A DNA stretch of 64,000 nt from Perognathus longimembris pacificus (Eukaryota; Chordata; Mammalia; Rodentia; Heteromyidae), in the NCBI RefSeq assembly GCF_023159225.1, contig NC_063171.1:2089501-2153500 (forward strand), given 5' to 3'. Shown here one piece after another: positions 34,331 through 45,720 of the stretch. A program made the translations under genes and the position numbers. How positions within the stretch are numbered: position 1 is the first letter of the stretch; each line of letters opens with the position of its first letter. The notes beneath the pieces are model-generated. The model had not been told where the DNA came from. It made no database searches and saw only the letters and a program-made list of their open reading frames with translations.

Positions 34331-34959
34331 AACACATACGCACATGGCGGTAGACAAAACGACACTAAGGTTTTCCTCTCAATAGTAAAATTAATATACT
34401 CATAATGAACATGAAGTGTTTATACACAGAATAATATGTAAAAACCCACATGTATATACAGAGGAAGGGTTTCAACAATGAAGTTCTAGAGGAAAGTTTC
34501 CAGTAAGAGATTTTTCTCATTATATTTGCTCCATAGGACCCTTGCGGATAATTTCTATGTAGTGGATATCTTCTTTCATCTCATGATGTTCTTTATTGGA
34601 GAGTCTTTATTGGAGAGCCAGTGACTACAAGTGGACTCCTGTCTCAAGGACCTGAAGCACAGTACCAAGCTTGCACAAGCAGTTAAAGACAAAAACCATA
34701 TGCTGGGGTGGAGACTATGCCTTAAAAAAAGTGTCATACATAAACAAATCAAACACTCTAGATCAAGGAGCAGGGCTTCCCTGGGGGTAAATAACATGAT
34801 GCGTTTTCCTATCTCTGAAGCAGAGCTCTCCTAGCTCTCCTGGAGCTAAGAATCTGAAATTCAAAGTATGGCTTGTCTCACCTTTAGGCCTTTGAAGCTG
34901 GGTGAAAAAAACTCCATTCCCTAGGTAGGTGCCAGGGTGGCTGTGAGGACTTAGACCCA
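34331..34959. other. Unique sequence
   Basis: Frames of 67-73 codons on opposite strands overlap; no domain. Confidence 0.5.
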
Positions 34960-35450
34960 GTATCCTTATATCAAAATACCACAAGCTCAGTGATATAAAA
35001 CAATAATAGGTCTCATTTTCTTTAGTCCATGAATTTAGGAGAGACTTAGCTGGTACAATGGGGTTCAAGGTCTCTTGTATGGTGAGGTTTGGGCTACAGT
35101 CACCTAAAGGCTGACCTGCTGGCAATGAATTTCTTTCCAATGTGGAAAATCCACATGGCTACTAGAAGAGGCTTCTGTTTCTCACCAACTTTTAAAAAGG
35201 TGGCAATCTGTCACTTCGTTGCCTAACCCATGGGATCTGGTGTGTGAGTAACATAGAAATTGGCTTCCTGTAGAATGAGTGGCCCAGGAGAGGAAGATGG
35301 AAGCCTAAGTATCCTTTGTGACTCACTATCCTTAGGCTATGTGTACCACAGTGCCTGCGTTGTCCTATTGGTTTCACAGGTCAGTACTATTTAATTGGTA
35401 GGATTCCATACCTATCAGGTGTCACGACCATTTTAGTAGGATATTGTTAG
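34960..35450 (+). mobile_element. Ancient dispersed repeat, family unassigned
   Basis: The order 'aaataccacaagctcagtga', 'tataaaacaataata', 'ggagagacttagctgg', 'aaggctgacctgctgg' and near the end 'tgtcctattggtttcacag' resembles a widespread old mammalian interspersed repeat. I recognise the pattern but cannot name the family with confidence. The 125-codon minus frame across it has no domain. Confidence 0.4.
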
Positions 35451-35639
35451 CATGAGGGTAAGCCATCTCTTTGGTCTTTGGAAGGGAGTAAACCTAATGT
35501 GAGTCTATGGTTACAAATCACTATTCTAGTGTGTTCTTCCTTTTCCTCTGTGTCTTACATTCCCCAGTACATTCATTTCCTTTTATATTTCATTGTCTTC
35601 TAAACTTTTGTTGCTAATTAAAATAATTATTCAATTGTA

Positions 35640-35820
35640 CTTTCATTCTATTTATTTATTAGTCTTTTTTAAAATTATACTTTTCTTTGTACCACTACAA
35701 GTGTAAGTTTCCTGAGGCAGGAACTTTTCTGTCTTCATTGCTCTTTCATCATTGCTTAAAGAAAGGCTAATACATATATGTTAATAAACATTTGTTCAGT
35801 AAATAAACAAATGCACCCCA
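35640..35820 (+). mobile_element. L2-like LINE 3' end
   Basis: 'taagtttcctgaggcaggaa', 'cttcattgctctttcatc' and 'ttaataaacatttgttcagt' follow the L2 3' terminal pattern of a gene-desert-typical ancient LINE. Confidence 0.55.
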
Positions 35821-37599
35821 TATAGATTATAAATTATTTTCTTGCTTCTTTACAATGTTCTATTTCAAGAAAAGATTTAAACTAGTTTAAAGGGATGTCG
35901 AGTTATCTAATCTGCAAAAACATGCAATTAGCCAAAAACAGATTGTGAGCTGTGTGGGAATAGAATAATTTATAATTATATAGATTCTCTCTTTTCATGG
36001 ACAGTTCTGTCTTCAGAGAAGCACATAGGAATGTATTCTTTTAGCTAAGCAGTATTTGAAAGGCCTCATCTCTTACCCAAGGGTAAGAGGAATTAGGACA
36101 TAGAGCACAGGTTACAAATGAATACACAACCCTATGGGTGGTGATGGGACACTGAAGACAGTATTAGTATGTTCCAGAAAGTGTTAGCAAACCACCTAAC
36201 AGCTTTTGAATGCTTAGTAACAAAATGCAAAGGGAAGCAAAACAATGTAAATGCCTCAATAGTCATGTGATAAAGATTGAGGATCTAGTGAAGAAGAACA
36301 GAATTAAAAATGACTTTCATGAGGGAAATTCAATACCATCTTCTCGATAACCTTAATAACGTAGAGGCTGAGTTTTTTCCTGTTACTAAGTTTTGAATAA
36401 AATTTGCAAAAACACAACTAAATTATTAAGCATATACAGGCCTTTTGACAATTGTAATTTGGAAAAGCACTAAAGTATCTCTCAGACTAAGAGAAATTTC
36501 CTAATAAAAATCAGGCTGTCAAGATTGTGCCATGATACTTCTGGCCACTGATGTTTCCTGTTTCTCTCTGCTTTTTTTTTTTTTTTGTATGTTTGACTTC
36601 AATTTAAGTAGTCTTATGCTTTCTCTCTTTTTCAAATCTGATAATATACTTGGAGAATTCTTTTCAGATCTCTGAGATCTAAATAATCAGCCAAATGGCT
36701 GACCTTTCTTTTTCTCTTGCTGATCTGACAGTTATAAAGCTAACAACCTAGTCCTCTTAAAAAATTGGCAATGATAAAACTTCCTGTACCATGCTTCCAA
36801 GTATGTTGAATTCTTGAACTCTGAAACCATAAAGACTGTGAACTAAATATTTTTAACCTAAATGGAGAAAAGGCAGAGACTTTTGACAGAATGAAAAATA
36901 AATATTCTGATTCTTCTAATATAAACAAACAGAATAGTATTGGTAATAAAAGCAGGTAAAAATGGGATAAAATACAATTTAAAATTTGTTGGAAATAACA
37001 TTAAACTATCAAAAAGCCAAATCTTCATGAATCAGCATCCTTAAGTCAAGAGACACTCACTGAATAAACAAGGCATTCTATGATGGTTCCTTTTTGCCTC
37101 AGTTTACCTACTGATTTTTAAGAAGCATTGGCTGATCATGAACATCAAGAAACAAAAGCTGACTAGGAAACAAAGTAGCTGAACATAGTATTCTGCAGTC
37201 TTGTAAAATTGGGGAGAAAAATTTTGGCATTCATTGTCAACAAGGCACATTTAGAGTTAGGTTTCGGGGCTAATACTTTGAAAAGAAGAAGTATAGTTCA
37301 TACTTTGAAAAGGATAGCCCACAGCCTAAGTTACTTTTAAGCTCTGTAATTCATAAGTGAAACAGACTGAAGATCTGGGAAACTAAGCAGAAAACAGTTG
37401 CTATAAGCTTGAAAACCTAAGTACACTTATCAATAATGTACTTATTCTAAGAGCCTTTGTTCATTCAGAGCCTACTAATGTTGAAACATCTTGGTGAACA
37501 ATGTAAGCTGTGGCGAAGGACGTCTGATAGATTTGTCCCTGGCTATAGTGTCTCTTTGAATTCATCTTATTTATCACGCCTCTTTGGTTTCATCTTACT
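35821..37599. other. Unique AT-rich block
   Basis: About 1.8 kb with a poly-T of 14 near 36,573. No coding sign. Confidence 0.5.
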
Positions 37600-38300
37600 A
37601 GATATTCATTACATATCCTAGTTTTATTAATATATTCTTTTTCCTTCTTCTGACTTAGAAATTTTCAGTTTTATTTCTTTGAAAACAAATACATTTTCTG
37701 TTCCATTCTTTTCTTTCTAGTACTGTAATAACATGTACTTTATTGTCATAAATCTCTTAAGATGTCTTCATGCTTTGTTCAGTTTTATCTTCCTTTTTGT
37801 TCTTCAGAAGGGAAATTTGTGAATGACATGTCTTTAAGCTTGCTAAATGTTTCTTCTACTTAATCTATTATGTTGAAGCCCTCTAGTGTATTTTTGAGTT
37901 CATTTATTACATCCTTCATGATTTTAATTTCTCTTTGGTCCTTTTTAATGTTTTCTGTTTCTGCTGAAATTCTGTTTTATATGAATTGTTCTTCCTATAT
38001 CAGCAAGTGTTTATACAACAATTTTTAAAATTCCATATCAGGTGAATCAAATTTTTTTAGGGGATAAAACTTTTGGAGCTCTATCTTGTTCTTTTATTTG
38101 AACATGTTTCCCTGCTTATTTATCTTCTTGGACAATCAGTTGGTTTGCCCTGGATAAGGCAGTCAAATCTCATATACTGGCATATGGTCCCAAATTAACT
38201 TAGAGTGAGCAGGTCAAAGTTGATCTACTCTTATTCTGTTTTCCAGAAGAGAGTAAAAACTGGCACCTTTTAGAATCAGGTTAAAATTTAAAGTACACTG
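37600..38300 (-). mobile_element. Old L1 (L1M-like) fragment, antisense
   Basis: 'tctctttggtcctttttaat', 'ttttctgtttctgctgaaat' and later 'ctatcttgttcttttatttg' plus 'aacatgtttccctg' resemble the complement of the 5' half of an old L1. Diverged, with no frame. Confidence 0.4.
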
Positions 38301-38304
38301 AGTT

Positions 38305-38530
38305 GTTCTTAAAAAATGTCTAGCTTTCAATAAGAATTCACAAGCTATAACAAGAGATAAGACTAAAAGAGAAAGCAGACATCAGAAACAAGTCACATAG
38401 AAAATTCAAGCATTCCAGGTATCGCACATGAATTTGAAAGTGATTATTATGTTTTAAAATAGACAATAACATGGAAACTTTGCTGAGAATAATAATTTGT
38501 ATTTGAAAAACTCAAAACTCTAGTTCAGAA
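38305..38530 (+). mobile_element. Old L1-related fragment
   Basis: 'atgtctagctttcaataaga' and the following A-rich segment resemble the 5' region of old L1 elements, here on the plus strand. Weak. Confidence 0.3.
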
Positions 38531-39272
38531 AAAAATGCTATAATTGATTTGCTCTGAACTTTATCACCCTTAATTTAATTTTAAATATGTGGTGTTATTA
38601 GAAAGAACTTTTATGTGACAGTAATATCTTGTGAGTTTAATTTTCATTTGCTTCATAGAATTTTGAAAATATGAAGCCATATATTGTCAATAGAACCAAA
38701 AATCTTTCTAGCAGTCTCTACTAAATCAAAACTTTCATAACTAATGTCCAAAGATTTCTCCTCCCTGCTATGTGTACAACAAAAAATGCACTATTAAATG
38801 ACCTGACACATCTTCAAGAATCTGAATAGAAATAGTCTTTTAAGTGGTCACAATTTCTAAACAATATTATGCAGCAATGAAAACAAAATGAATTTACATG
38901 TAACATTGTGAATGACTCAAAAATTGGATGTTAATGTGCAAATGTTTAAGATATCATCACATACAAAATCTCCCTCAATCTTCTGATATTGCTACAAAAG
39001 TAGCAGCATGGATCCTACACTTGTTTTTCAGAAAGGGAAGGGAGCACTTGTGTTTCAGCACTTTGTCTAAGGAGCTGGAATTCACAATGGGCTAAAGCAA
39101 AGATGGACAACACATTCTCTTCTAATGAAGTGTTTCATCAGTAAACATCACATCCATATGCTATGTAGGTGTATAAATTAATTTGTGTCAAGTTTCATAT
39201 TTCTACTGGATATTTCTACTGGTAATTTACTATTACTACCAAATAAAACAAATTATTAACAAAATAAAACAC
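38531..39272. other. Unique sequence
   Basis: Nothing secure. 38,865-38,930 has a faint L1 ORF2 resemblance. Confidence 0.45.
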
Positions 39273-39505
39273 TTTGCTGTGCACCAGTGGCTCATGTCTA
39301 TAATCTTAGTTACTCAGGAGGCTGAACTCTGAGGATCACATTTTTAAGCCGTCTCAGGTAGGAAAGTCTGTGAAGCTCTTAGTTCCAATTAATCACCAAA
39401 AAAACAGAAGTGTTGGGGCTCAAGTGGTAGAATGCTAGCCTTGATCAAGCAAAGCTCACAAATAGCACCCAGGCCCTGAGTTCAAGCCTCAGGACTGGTA
39501 CAAAA
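39273..39505 (+). repeat. B1-like/Geo SINE
   Basis: 'agtggctcatgtctataatc', 'actcaggaggctgaactctg', 'ggctcaagtggtagaatgct' and 'gagttcaagcctcaggactg'. Confidence 0.9.
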
Positions 39506-39794
39506 CAAATTTAATGAAAGTTCATGCAAATTTCATTTATATTTAGTCTTTTGTCATTAAACTCTATAGGCTTATGTGAACAAGAAACTTACTCCCATAT
39601 TATTCCACCTAAGAATAGAATGATTGGTCACATTTACTGCATGGATTTATTAGTATTTAATTCCTCTCAGTCAAAGAATTTTATTTTTGGAACTGCAGGA
39701 AAAGTCTGACATGTCAGAAATGCTTGCAGAGAAATTTAAACGTTCAGTGATCATAAAAGTTGTAACTATGCTAGCACCAAGTGGATCTTCCTTT

Positions 39795-40110
39795 TTTGCA
39801 ATACAGGAATTTGTACTCAGGGCCTTGCACTTATGGGCAGTTGTATTATTGCTGTGCTAAGCTTCCATCCCTGTTGTGTGCTTGTTATTTTTGAGGTAGA
39901 GTATTATTTTATGTCCAGGAATACACCTGTATCATAATTCTCCTATTTTTGCTTCCTGTAATAGCTGAGATGATAGAGTGCACTACTGTGCTCAGCTTCC
40001 TTCATTGAGATGGAGTATCATTGATCTTTCTACCTAAACTAACCTAGAACTAGAACTCAAATCTCAGACTCTCACATAGCTAAGATAACAGGTGTAAGAC
40101 ACCAGAGCCT
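39795..40110 (-). repeat. Diverged B1-like SINE(s)
   Basis: Complement landmarks 'gtactcagggccttgcactt', 'gctgagatgatagagtgcac' and 'caaatctcagactctcacat'. The length suggests two overlapping or nested copies. Confidence 0.55.
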
Positions 40111-40817
40111 TGCCCAAATGGATTTTTAACCTCTTAAAATGTTACTTATCTTTGTCCTAATCATAAAAGCCCATGTAAATGATTTAATTCCATGGTTATG
40201 GCATGAGGAACTAAAAATAGTACAGCCTTTAGCAAGAAGTGAGCATCTTCACACTCTATCCTCATTAGTGGGGATGAATGAGAAAACCATTATGTATCCT
40301 CTATTTGTATATTAATTAAAAAGAAAGCTTGGTGGTAGCATGATTCTATAGTACAAAAAAAACTCACAGACAATTGTGTAACTTTGAAAACTAGTGTTAA
40401 AACAACCATTTCAGGGTCTAATTAAAAAGACCTGCATTTAGTACTACACTGCACTTATAGTCATGACACTGGGTCTCCCATGCCGACTCTGAAGCAAACA
40501 CACTGCTTATGGTGTAGGAATCTGAGAGCAGAAGGAGGAAAGGAAAGGTGTTTAAAAAGTGAAGAGATATCCCTTGTTTCCAGGAAAACTGCTCAAATCT
40601 GTGTAGGTATATGTGAGCTTCTTGCATGCTTTCAAGGCTCAGTTTCCTTTCTCTATTTGTTCTCCAATTTCTGCCTCACTTATTCATTGAAAACATCAAC
40701 AGATGAATCCCTTTCAAGAGAGATGATATGACTACATAGTTACTCCAAGAGAAAAAATGGAAAATTTCCAGCAAATGGGAAAGTATTACTGCATCTTGTT
40801 TCAGCCAGTAAATGTGC
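40111..40817. other. Unique sequence
   Basis: An 83-codon plus and a 69-codon minus frame overlap at 40,418-40,731; no domain. Confidence 0.5.
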
Positions 40818-41032
40818 TTTTGTGTGGAGCCTGGGTACCATCTCTTAGCTTTTTCATTTAAGAATGGTGCTATACCACTTGAGACACAACTCTACTTCCT
40901 TTTTTTTTGGCTACTTAACTGGGGCCAAGAGTCTAACAGGTTTTTCTGCCTAGGCTGCCATTGAACCACAAATTTTAGATTTTAGCCTCCTGAATTATTA
41001 GGATTACAGGAATGAGTCACTAGTTTCCATCT
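40818..41032 (-). repeat. B1-like/Geo SINE
   Basis: Complement landmarks 'ctataccacttgagacacaa', 'ttagcctcctgaattattag' and 'gattacaggaatgagtcac'. Confidence 0.8.
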
Positions 41033-41595
41033 CTTCTTTGTTTTTATTATAGGAAATGATTCAAATAAAACCTTGGTCAATGTGTTTAGGATAGAGCATA
41101 CTGAATCTCAATTGAAAGGGATGGGGAGATCAACAGAATGTTGGCTATTGACTGTTCTTTTATCTCATAGGTTGTAAGCTCCATAGTGTGAATTTAGAAT
41201 AGGCTTTGTATGTGTTTGTGTGCACATGCATGCACACACATGCATGTGTGTTGGTGTGTTGGATAGCTCAGTCTGAGAAATATAGGAAAAGAGGGTTTCT
41301 ATCTTATAAATTATTTCAAAATAAGATAAAGCATTAAATACGGTTTCCTCTTTCTTCCCAGATTCATAATGTCGTCTAATGAGCACAGGCAATATTGATT
41401 ATGCCAGTCTATCAACCATTTTGGCAAATGGGAGCTAAGTGCTGCCTAGGTTTTAATCATTAAATAAATAACCCAAAATTAGGAATAAAATGTAGTTTCC
41501 CATGAATAAGATCACTTGTAACCCAAGATACTGAGCTAACATCCAAGCTCCACATATCAAATGCATGGCATCCTTTGAATTAAATAATTTTAGTT
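41033..41595. other. Unique sequence
   Basis: Contains TGCA/TG-rich words at 41,205-41,260; nothing else. Confidence 0.5.
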
Positions 41596-41667
41596 GTGGT
41601 GTGTCTGTGTGCGTGTGTGTGTGCTTGTGCGTGCATGTGTGTTTGTGTGTGCGTGTATGTGTGTGTG
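41596..41667. repeat. Imperfect (TG)n repeat
   Basis: TG units broken by GC and CT changes, abutting the 3' end of the following minus-strand SINE (so CA-rich in SINE orientation). Confidence 0.9.
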
Positions 41668-41832
41668 ATTCCTGGGTTTTGAACTTAGAGCCTGGCACTG
41701 TCCCTTTGTATTTCAACTCAAGCATAGTTCTCTAACATTTCCTGTCCAGGGTGGCTTCAAATCACAGTCCTCTGATCTTGGTCTCCTAAGTAGCCAGGAT
41801 TACAGATATGAGCCATTAGTACCTGGCTTCCT
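41668..41832 (-). repeat. B1-like/Geo SINE, internally deleted
   Basis: Complement landmarks 'ttgaacttagagcctggcac', 'acagtcctctgatcttggtc' and 'ccaggattacagatatgagc'. Confidence 0.83.
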
Positions 41833-42384
41833 TTTGTTTTAATATAAAGCTAGTGCAGATAAATTAAAATGTAATGGAGTAACAGTGGTTTGCACTCAAA
41901 AACTCATACTTAAGAACAGCACAGTCTGCTCTCTCTCCTCAGACTTACACCACCTATCTTCCAGGAGGTGTAAACTTGGCACTCCTAGCCATCTTTGAAG
42001 TCTAAGTTTTCTGGGAATCAGCTCACCTTCCAGTCTACACATGTCTCAGAATTTCAGCTAATTACAAAGGCATTTATAATTCTGAGTTATAATTTTTGAA
42101 GAATGTTCTTTATGGTATTTCATTTATATTCATTGTCTCTTCAATGGAATATTATTTCAGACCTGTTATATGTGAATCAGCAAATTCAAGAGCTGGAATA
42201 TTAAGTTCAAAATGAAATGTTAAGGTAGAGGGAATGTGATTCCCTTTTTCTTCTTTGCACAGAAAATTACAGCTATTAGTGATTCTTTGCTACTCATTGT
42301 CTCACTTCTCTGTAAAGTGTTTTAACTTCATTTTTATCCTACAAGCTGCTAAAATAATAAAGCCCTCTGATGTTAACAATCATC
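41833..42384. other. Unique sequence
   Basis: Nothing recognised. Confidence 0.5.
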
Positions 42385-42475
42385 CAAGAAATGTACTCAC
42401 TACCTTAATATGAATCTGTAACCCTCTGTTCCACACTTTGACAATAAAGAAAAAAAAGTTTAATAAGAAAAAGTT
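42385..42475 (+). mobile_element. L1 3' tail
   Basis: 'agaaatgtactcactacctt', 'tctgtaaccctctgttccac' and 'gacaataaagaaaaaa' resemble the L1 3' ends at 10,665 and 30,170. Confidence 0.55.
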
Positions 42476-42655
42476 AAGAGAGAGGGAATATGTGAAGCCA
42501 GAATGAGTTCTGATAGTGCTCATACGTATGTGAAAAAAAAAGAAAGAAATGTGGATCAAAGTGAGCTATTAATGCTTCCTAGTTTTTCTTTAAAACCCTC
42601 ACATATTTCTGTACTAAAAATTCCTTTGAGAGACACTTATGCTTTAATAAGTATT

Positions 42656-42883
42656 TGTGGGGTTTTTTTTTGTTTGTTTGTTTGTTTTTTTGGCCAGTTC
42701 TGGGCCTTGGACTCAGGGCCTGAACACTGTCCCTGGCTTCTTTTTTGTTCAAGGCTAGCACTCTACCACTTGAGCCACAGCGCCACTTCTGGCTGTTTCT
42801 ATATATGTGGTGCTTGGGAATCGAACCCAGGGCTTCATATATACAAGGCAAGCACTCTTGCCACTAGGCCAAATTCCCAGCCC
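42656..42883 (-). repeat. IDL-Geo-type dimeric SINE
   Basis: Minus-strand full copy with an interrupted poly-A (gttt units at 42,670-42,690). The 14-bp duplication ctttaataagtatt is at 42642-42655 and 42884-42897. The 90- and 128-codon frames here are SINE translations. Confidence 0.95.
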
Positions 42884-42897
42884 CTTTAATAAGTATT

Positions 42898-43829
42898 ATT
42901 TTTAGGTAAATTGTTTTGAATGACAGGCACTAAAAGGAACCATCCCTAGCATGCCAGAGAAATAATTTGCTGGGTTTGGGTGTTGGAGCTGTGTCCATCT
43001 GACTCAAAAGATGAATTTTCCTCAAAACATATTAAAATTGTTGTCCTAGACCATATGTTATAAAATAAAAGTTAATAATTTGGTCTCCTTACTTTTAAGC
43101 AAGACATTCAGTTCTGAAAAGAGCACTCTCAGTGAAGATGTAGAAAATTGCTAGATAGAAAAGCAGGATAATAGTTCTTGTCATTTTTTTCATCTCTTTT
43201 CCTCTCTCAGCGTCTCTGAAGTGGCAGACAGGCCTGGTTCCTTTCTATATCCATCACTGCATAACTATGGAAATGAACTCAACAAAACCACGCTCTGCTC
43301 TTTCCTTCTGTAAGCTATTTTATTGCCATCATAATCACGCTCAGTGACCCTCTCTCCCATCTGTTGATTTTTTTTTTCCTTTGCTGAAACAGTGCTTAGG
43401 TTTCAAAAATACTGATCTCAAAAATCATTAACCTAGAAAGAACCTGGGCATCATCCACTCTTGTTTATGGGTGTTGAGTCTCAAAGGCTTGCTAAAATAA
43501 ACTGACGGGCTGCTGTAGAGAGGATCACACCATCTGGTCAAGTCAGTGAGGCTAAGCACAGAGAGCCCAGGCAGTTATTTCAGGTGAATCTATTACAAAA
43601 CATGAGAATGACACAGTGTCTGGATGGTTTCTTTATCTACCCTCTGAACCTTTCCATGGTCTGAATGATGGAATAGTTAATGCAGAGACAGGAGAGGGTG
43701 AGATGAAAACAGGGGAAGTCAGAGCAAAAATTTGCCATTTTGATTGAACCTTGCTACTTAGGAAAGACCATGCCCCTTTGTGCTCTGTGTTCTAGGCTTG
43801 TCTTGCTCAACATTATTTGTTCAAGTTCT
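42898..43829. other. Unique sequence
   Basis: Repeat-free and moderately GC-balanced near 43,190-43,330; nothing recognised. Confidence 0.5.
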
Positions 43830-44545
43830 GACCATTTTCCTGTGAATACCATTATTTTATCATTTCTAATAGCTATGTAGTATTCCATTGTGTATAGGTA
43901 TCACATTTTTTGGATCCATTCATCTGTAGAGGGGCATCTGGGTTGTTTCCATATTTTGGCTATTGTGAATTGTGCAGCGATAAACATGGATGTGCAGCTG
44001 TCTTTTTGATATCCTGAGACCTGTTGTTCAGGATAGATGCCTAGAGTGGTATGGCTGGGTCATAGGGTAGGTCTATGTTGAACTTTTTCAGGAACCTCCA
44101 TACTGTTCTCCAAAGTGGTTGTACTAATTTGCACCCCCACCAACAGTGGAGAAGGGTTCCTTTCCCCCCCCCCCCCCCCCGCATCCCCTCCAGCATTTGT
44201 TGTTGCCTGAGTTCAGCGTATAGGCCATTCTAATCGGAGTGAGGTGGTATCTCAGGGTTGTTTTTATTTACATTTCCTTTACTGCCAGGGATGTTGAACA
44301 TTTCCTCATATGTTTCTTTGCCATTTTTATCTCTTCTCCTGTGAAGTCTCTCTTTAGCTCCTTTGCCCATTTAATAATTGGTTTACTGGGCTTGGAGGGG
44401 GTTAGTTTTTTTAGTTCTCCGTAGATGACGGATATTAGGCCTTTGTCGCTGTGCTGGTGAAGATCCTTTCCCATATGTTTGGCTGTCTTTCTAGTTTGGT
44501 GGCTATGTTTTTAGCTGTGCAGAAATTTGTAGTTGCTTCTTGTTG
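43830..44545 (-). mobile_element. L1 ORF2 3' fragment, antisense
   Basis: Complement of the ORF2 C-terminal region: 'tagtattccattgtgtatag', 'gatccattcatctgtagagg', 'ctccaaagtggttgtactaa' and 'cagtggagaagggttcct'. A 68-codon minus frame at 44,268-44,474 retains an ORF2 C-terminal piece (Lys-rich). Both L1 ends are missing. Confidence 0.93.
44164..44180. repeat. C17 homopolymer inside L1
   Basis: Seventeen C where related L1 copies have a short pyrimidine stretch. Confidence 0.95.
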
Positions 44546-45604
44546 CTCAAGTTTCAACAACCTTCTGGGAAAGGTATTTGCAAAGGGAGCTGATCAGGAA
44601 TTAATGACCTACCAAAAAGTCCTGGGACCTGAGCAATTAAAGAAAAACACATTTCAAAACTCCTAATTATAATAGGGAACTAATCAGAGCATGGGCCAGA
44701 TATTAAAAACCCTTAGACTCAGCCATCTGGAGATGGAGCAGCCATAGCATCTTTGACACAGATATTTCTCTTTTGAATAAAGTTCCTCACCTCCCCATTC
44801 CTTGTCTGTGGACTCCCTTTGTTCAGTTCCTAAGAAAAGAACCCAAGGAGTCAACAGTGGCAGTGGCCAGCCACTGTTGAACACTGATAGGTGTTAACTG
44901 TTGTGGAGTTGGCATGTTTACCACAGAGCAATGCCTTGTATGTCCTGGAGAATTACGAAGCCTGACAGTACATATGACAACCATGGATGGGTGGCTGGCA
45001 TCTGAAATATGCAAGGCTTATGTGACTTGTGACTGACTCTAACCCTGACTTCTTATAGCAGCCTCATCTCAGAAGGCCTTTCTGGCTCCTCCAGGCCCCT
45101 CGGGGGTGACGAGGGCATACTTTTTCAGGCTGTATCACAACAGTAAACACTTTATAATAAGATCCATGTTCATATTAGAATTAGAATCCTAATTCACCAG
45201 CAATATTCATGATAAAATGCAAGAAAAAATTTAAGGACACAGCAAGCTGAGCTAGTCATCTTAGTACATTTTCTGGGACTTGTTTAAAACAAGTTTTTTT
45301 TTCCACACTGATTAATCAGAGATCCTTAATTGTAACTATTTACATTTCTCAAAGTTATTATTTCCTGAAATAAGCTTAAAAAGACATGGCTGTAAACACA
45401 TCAGATTATATGAACTGCTTACAAAAAACAAAAAACAACAACAAAAACATCACAGGCTAAAAGGTAGGGCCAGAGATTTTAGTATAAATGAGCCACCATT
45501 TGAAAGTAGTCAGCGAAGCAATTAAGTATCAATATTCAATGTGTAACAGGACATTGATGCTCTTGGATGTGAATGGCAAGCAAGTAGTAGCAAAGTTAAA
45601 AGAT
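44546..45604. other. Unique sequence
   Basis: Nothing recognised; an A/C-rich patch lies at 45,420-45,450. Confidence 0.5.
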
Positions 45605-45720
45605 GGTTGGTGGTTGGTTCATGCCTGTAATTGTAGCTACTCAAGAATATGAATTGGAGATAAGAGCCTTTCAGATTTTTCCTACCCAGGCTGGTTTTGA
45701 ATTTTAGAATTCTTTTATCA
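45605..45720. repeat. Head-to-head SINE pieces
   Basis: A plus-strand B1-like start ('ggttcatgcctgtaattgta', 'gctactcaag') is followed by sequence in the opposite sense ('ttggagataagagcctttca', 'cctacccaggctggttttga'). Confidence 0.6.

Noticed and set aside
34763..35140. 125-codon minus frame
   Set aside because: Overlaps an old repeat and has no recognisable domain.
38865..38930. L1 ORF2 resemblance
   Set aside because: Too short and diverged to support as a feature.
42503..42889. 128-codon plus frame
   Set aside because: Its C-terminal half is the translation of a minus-strand SINE.
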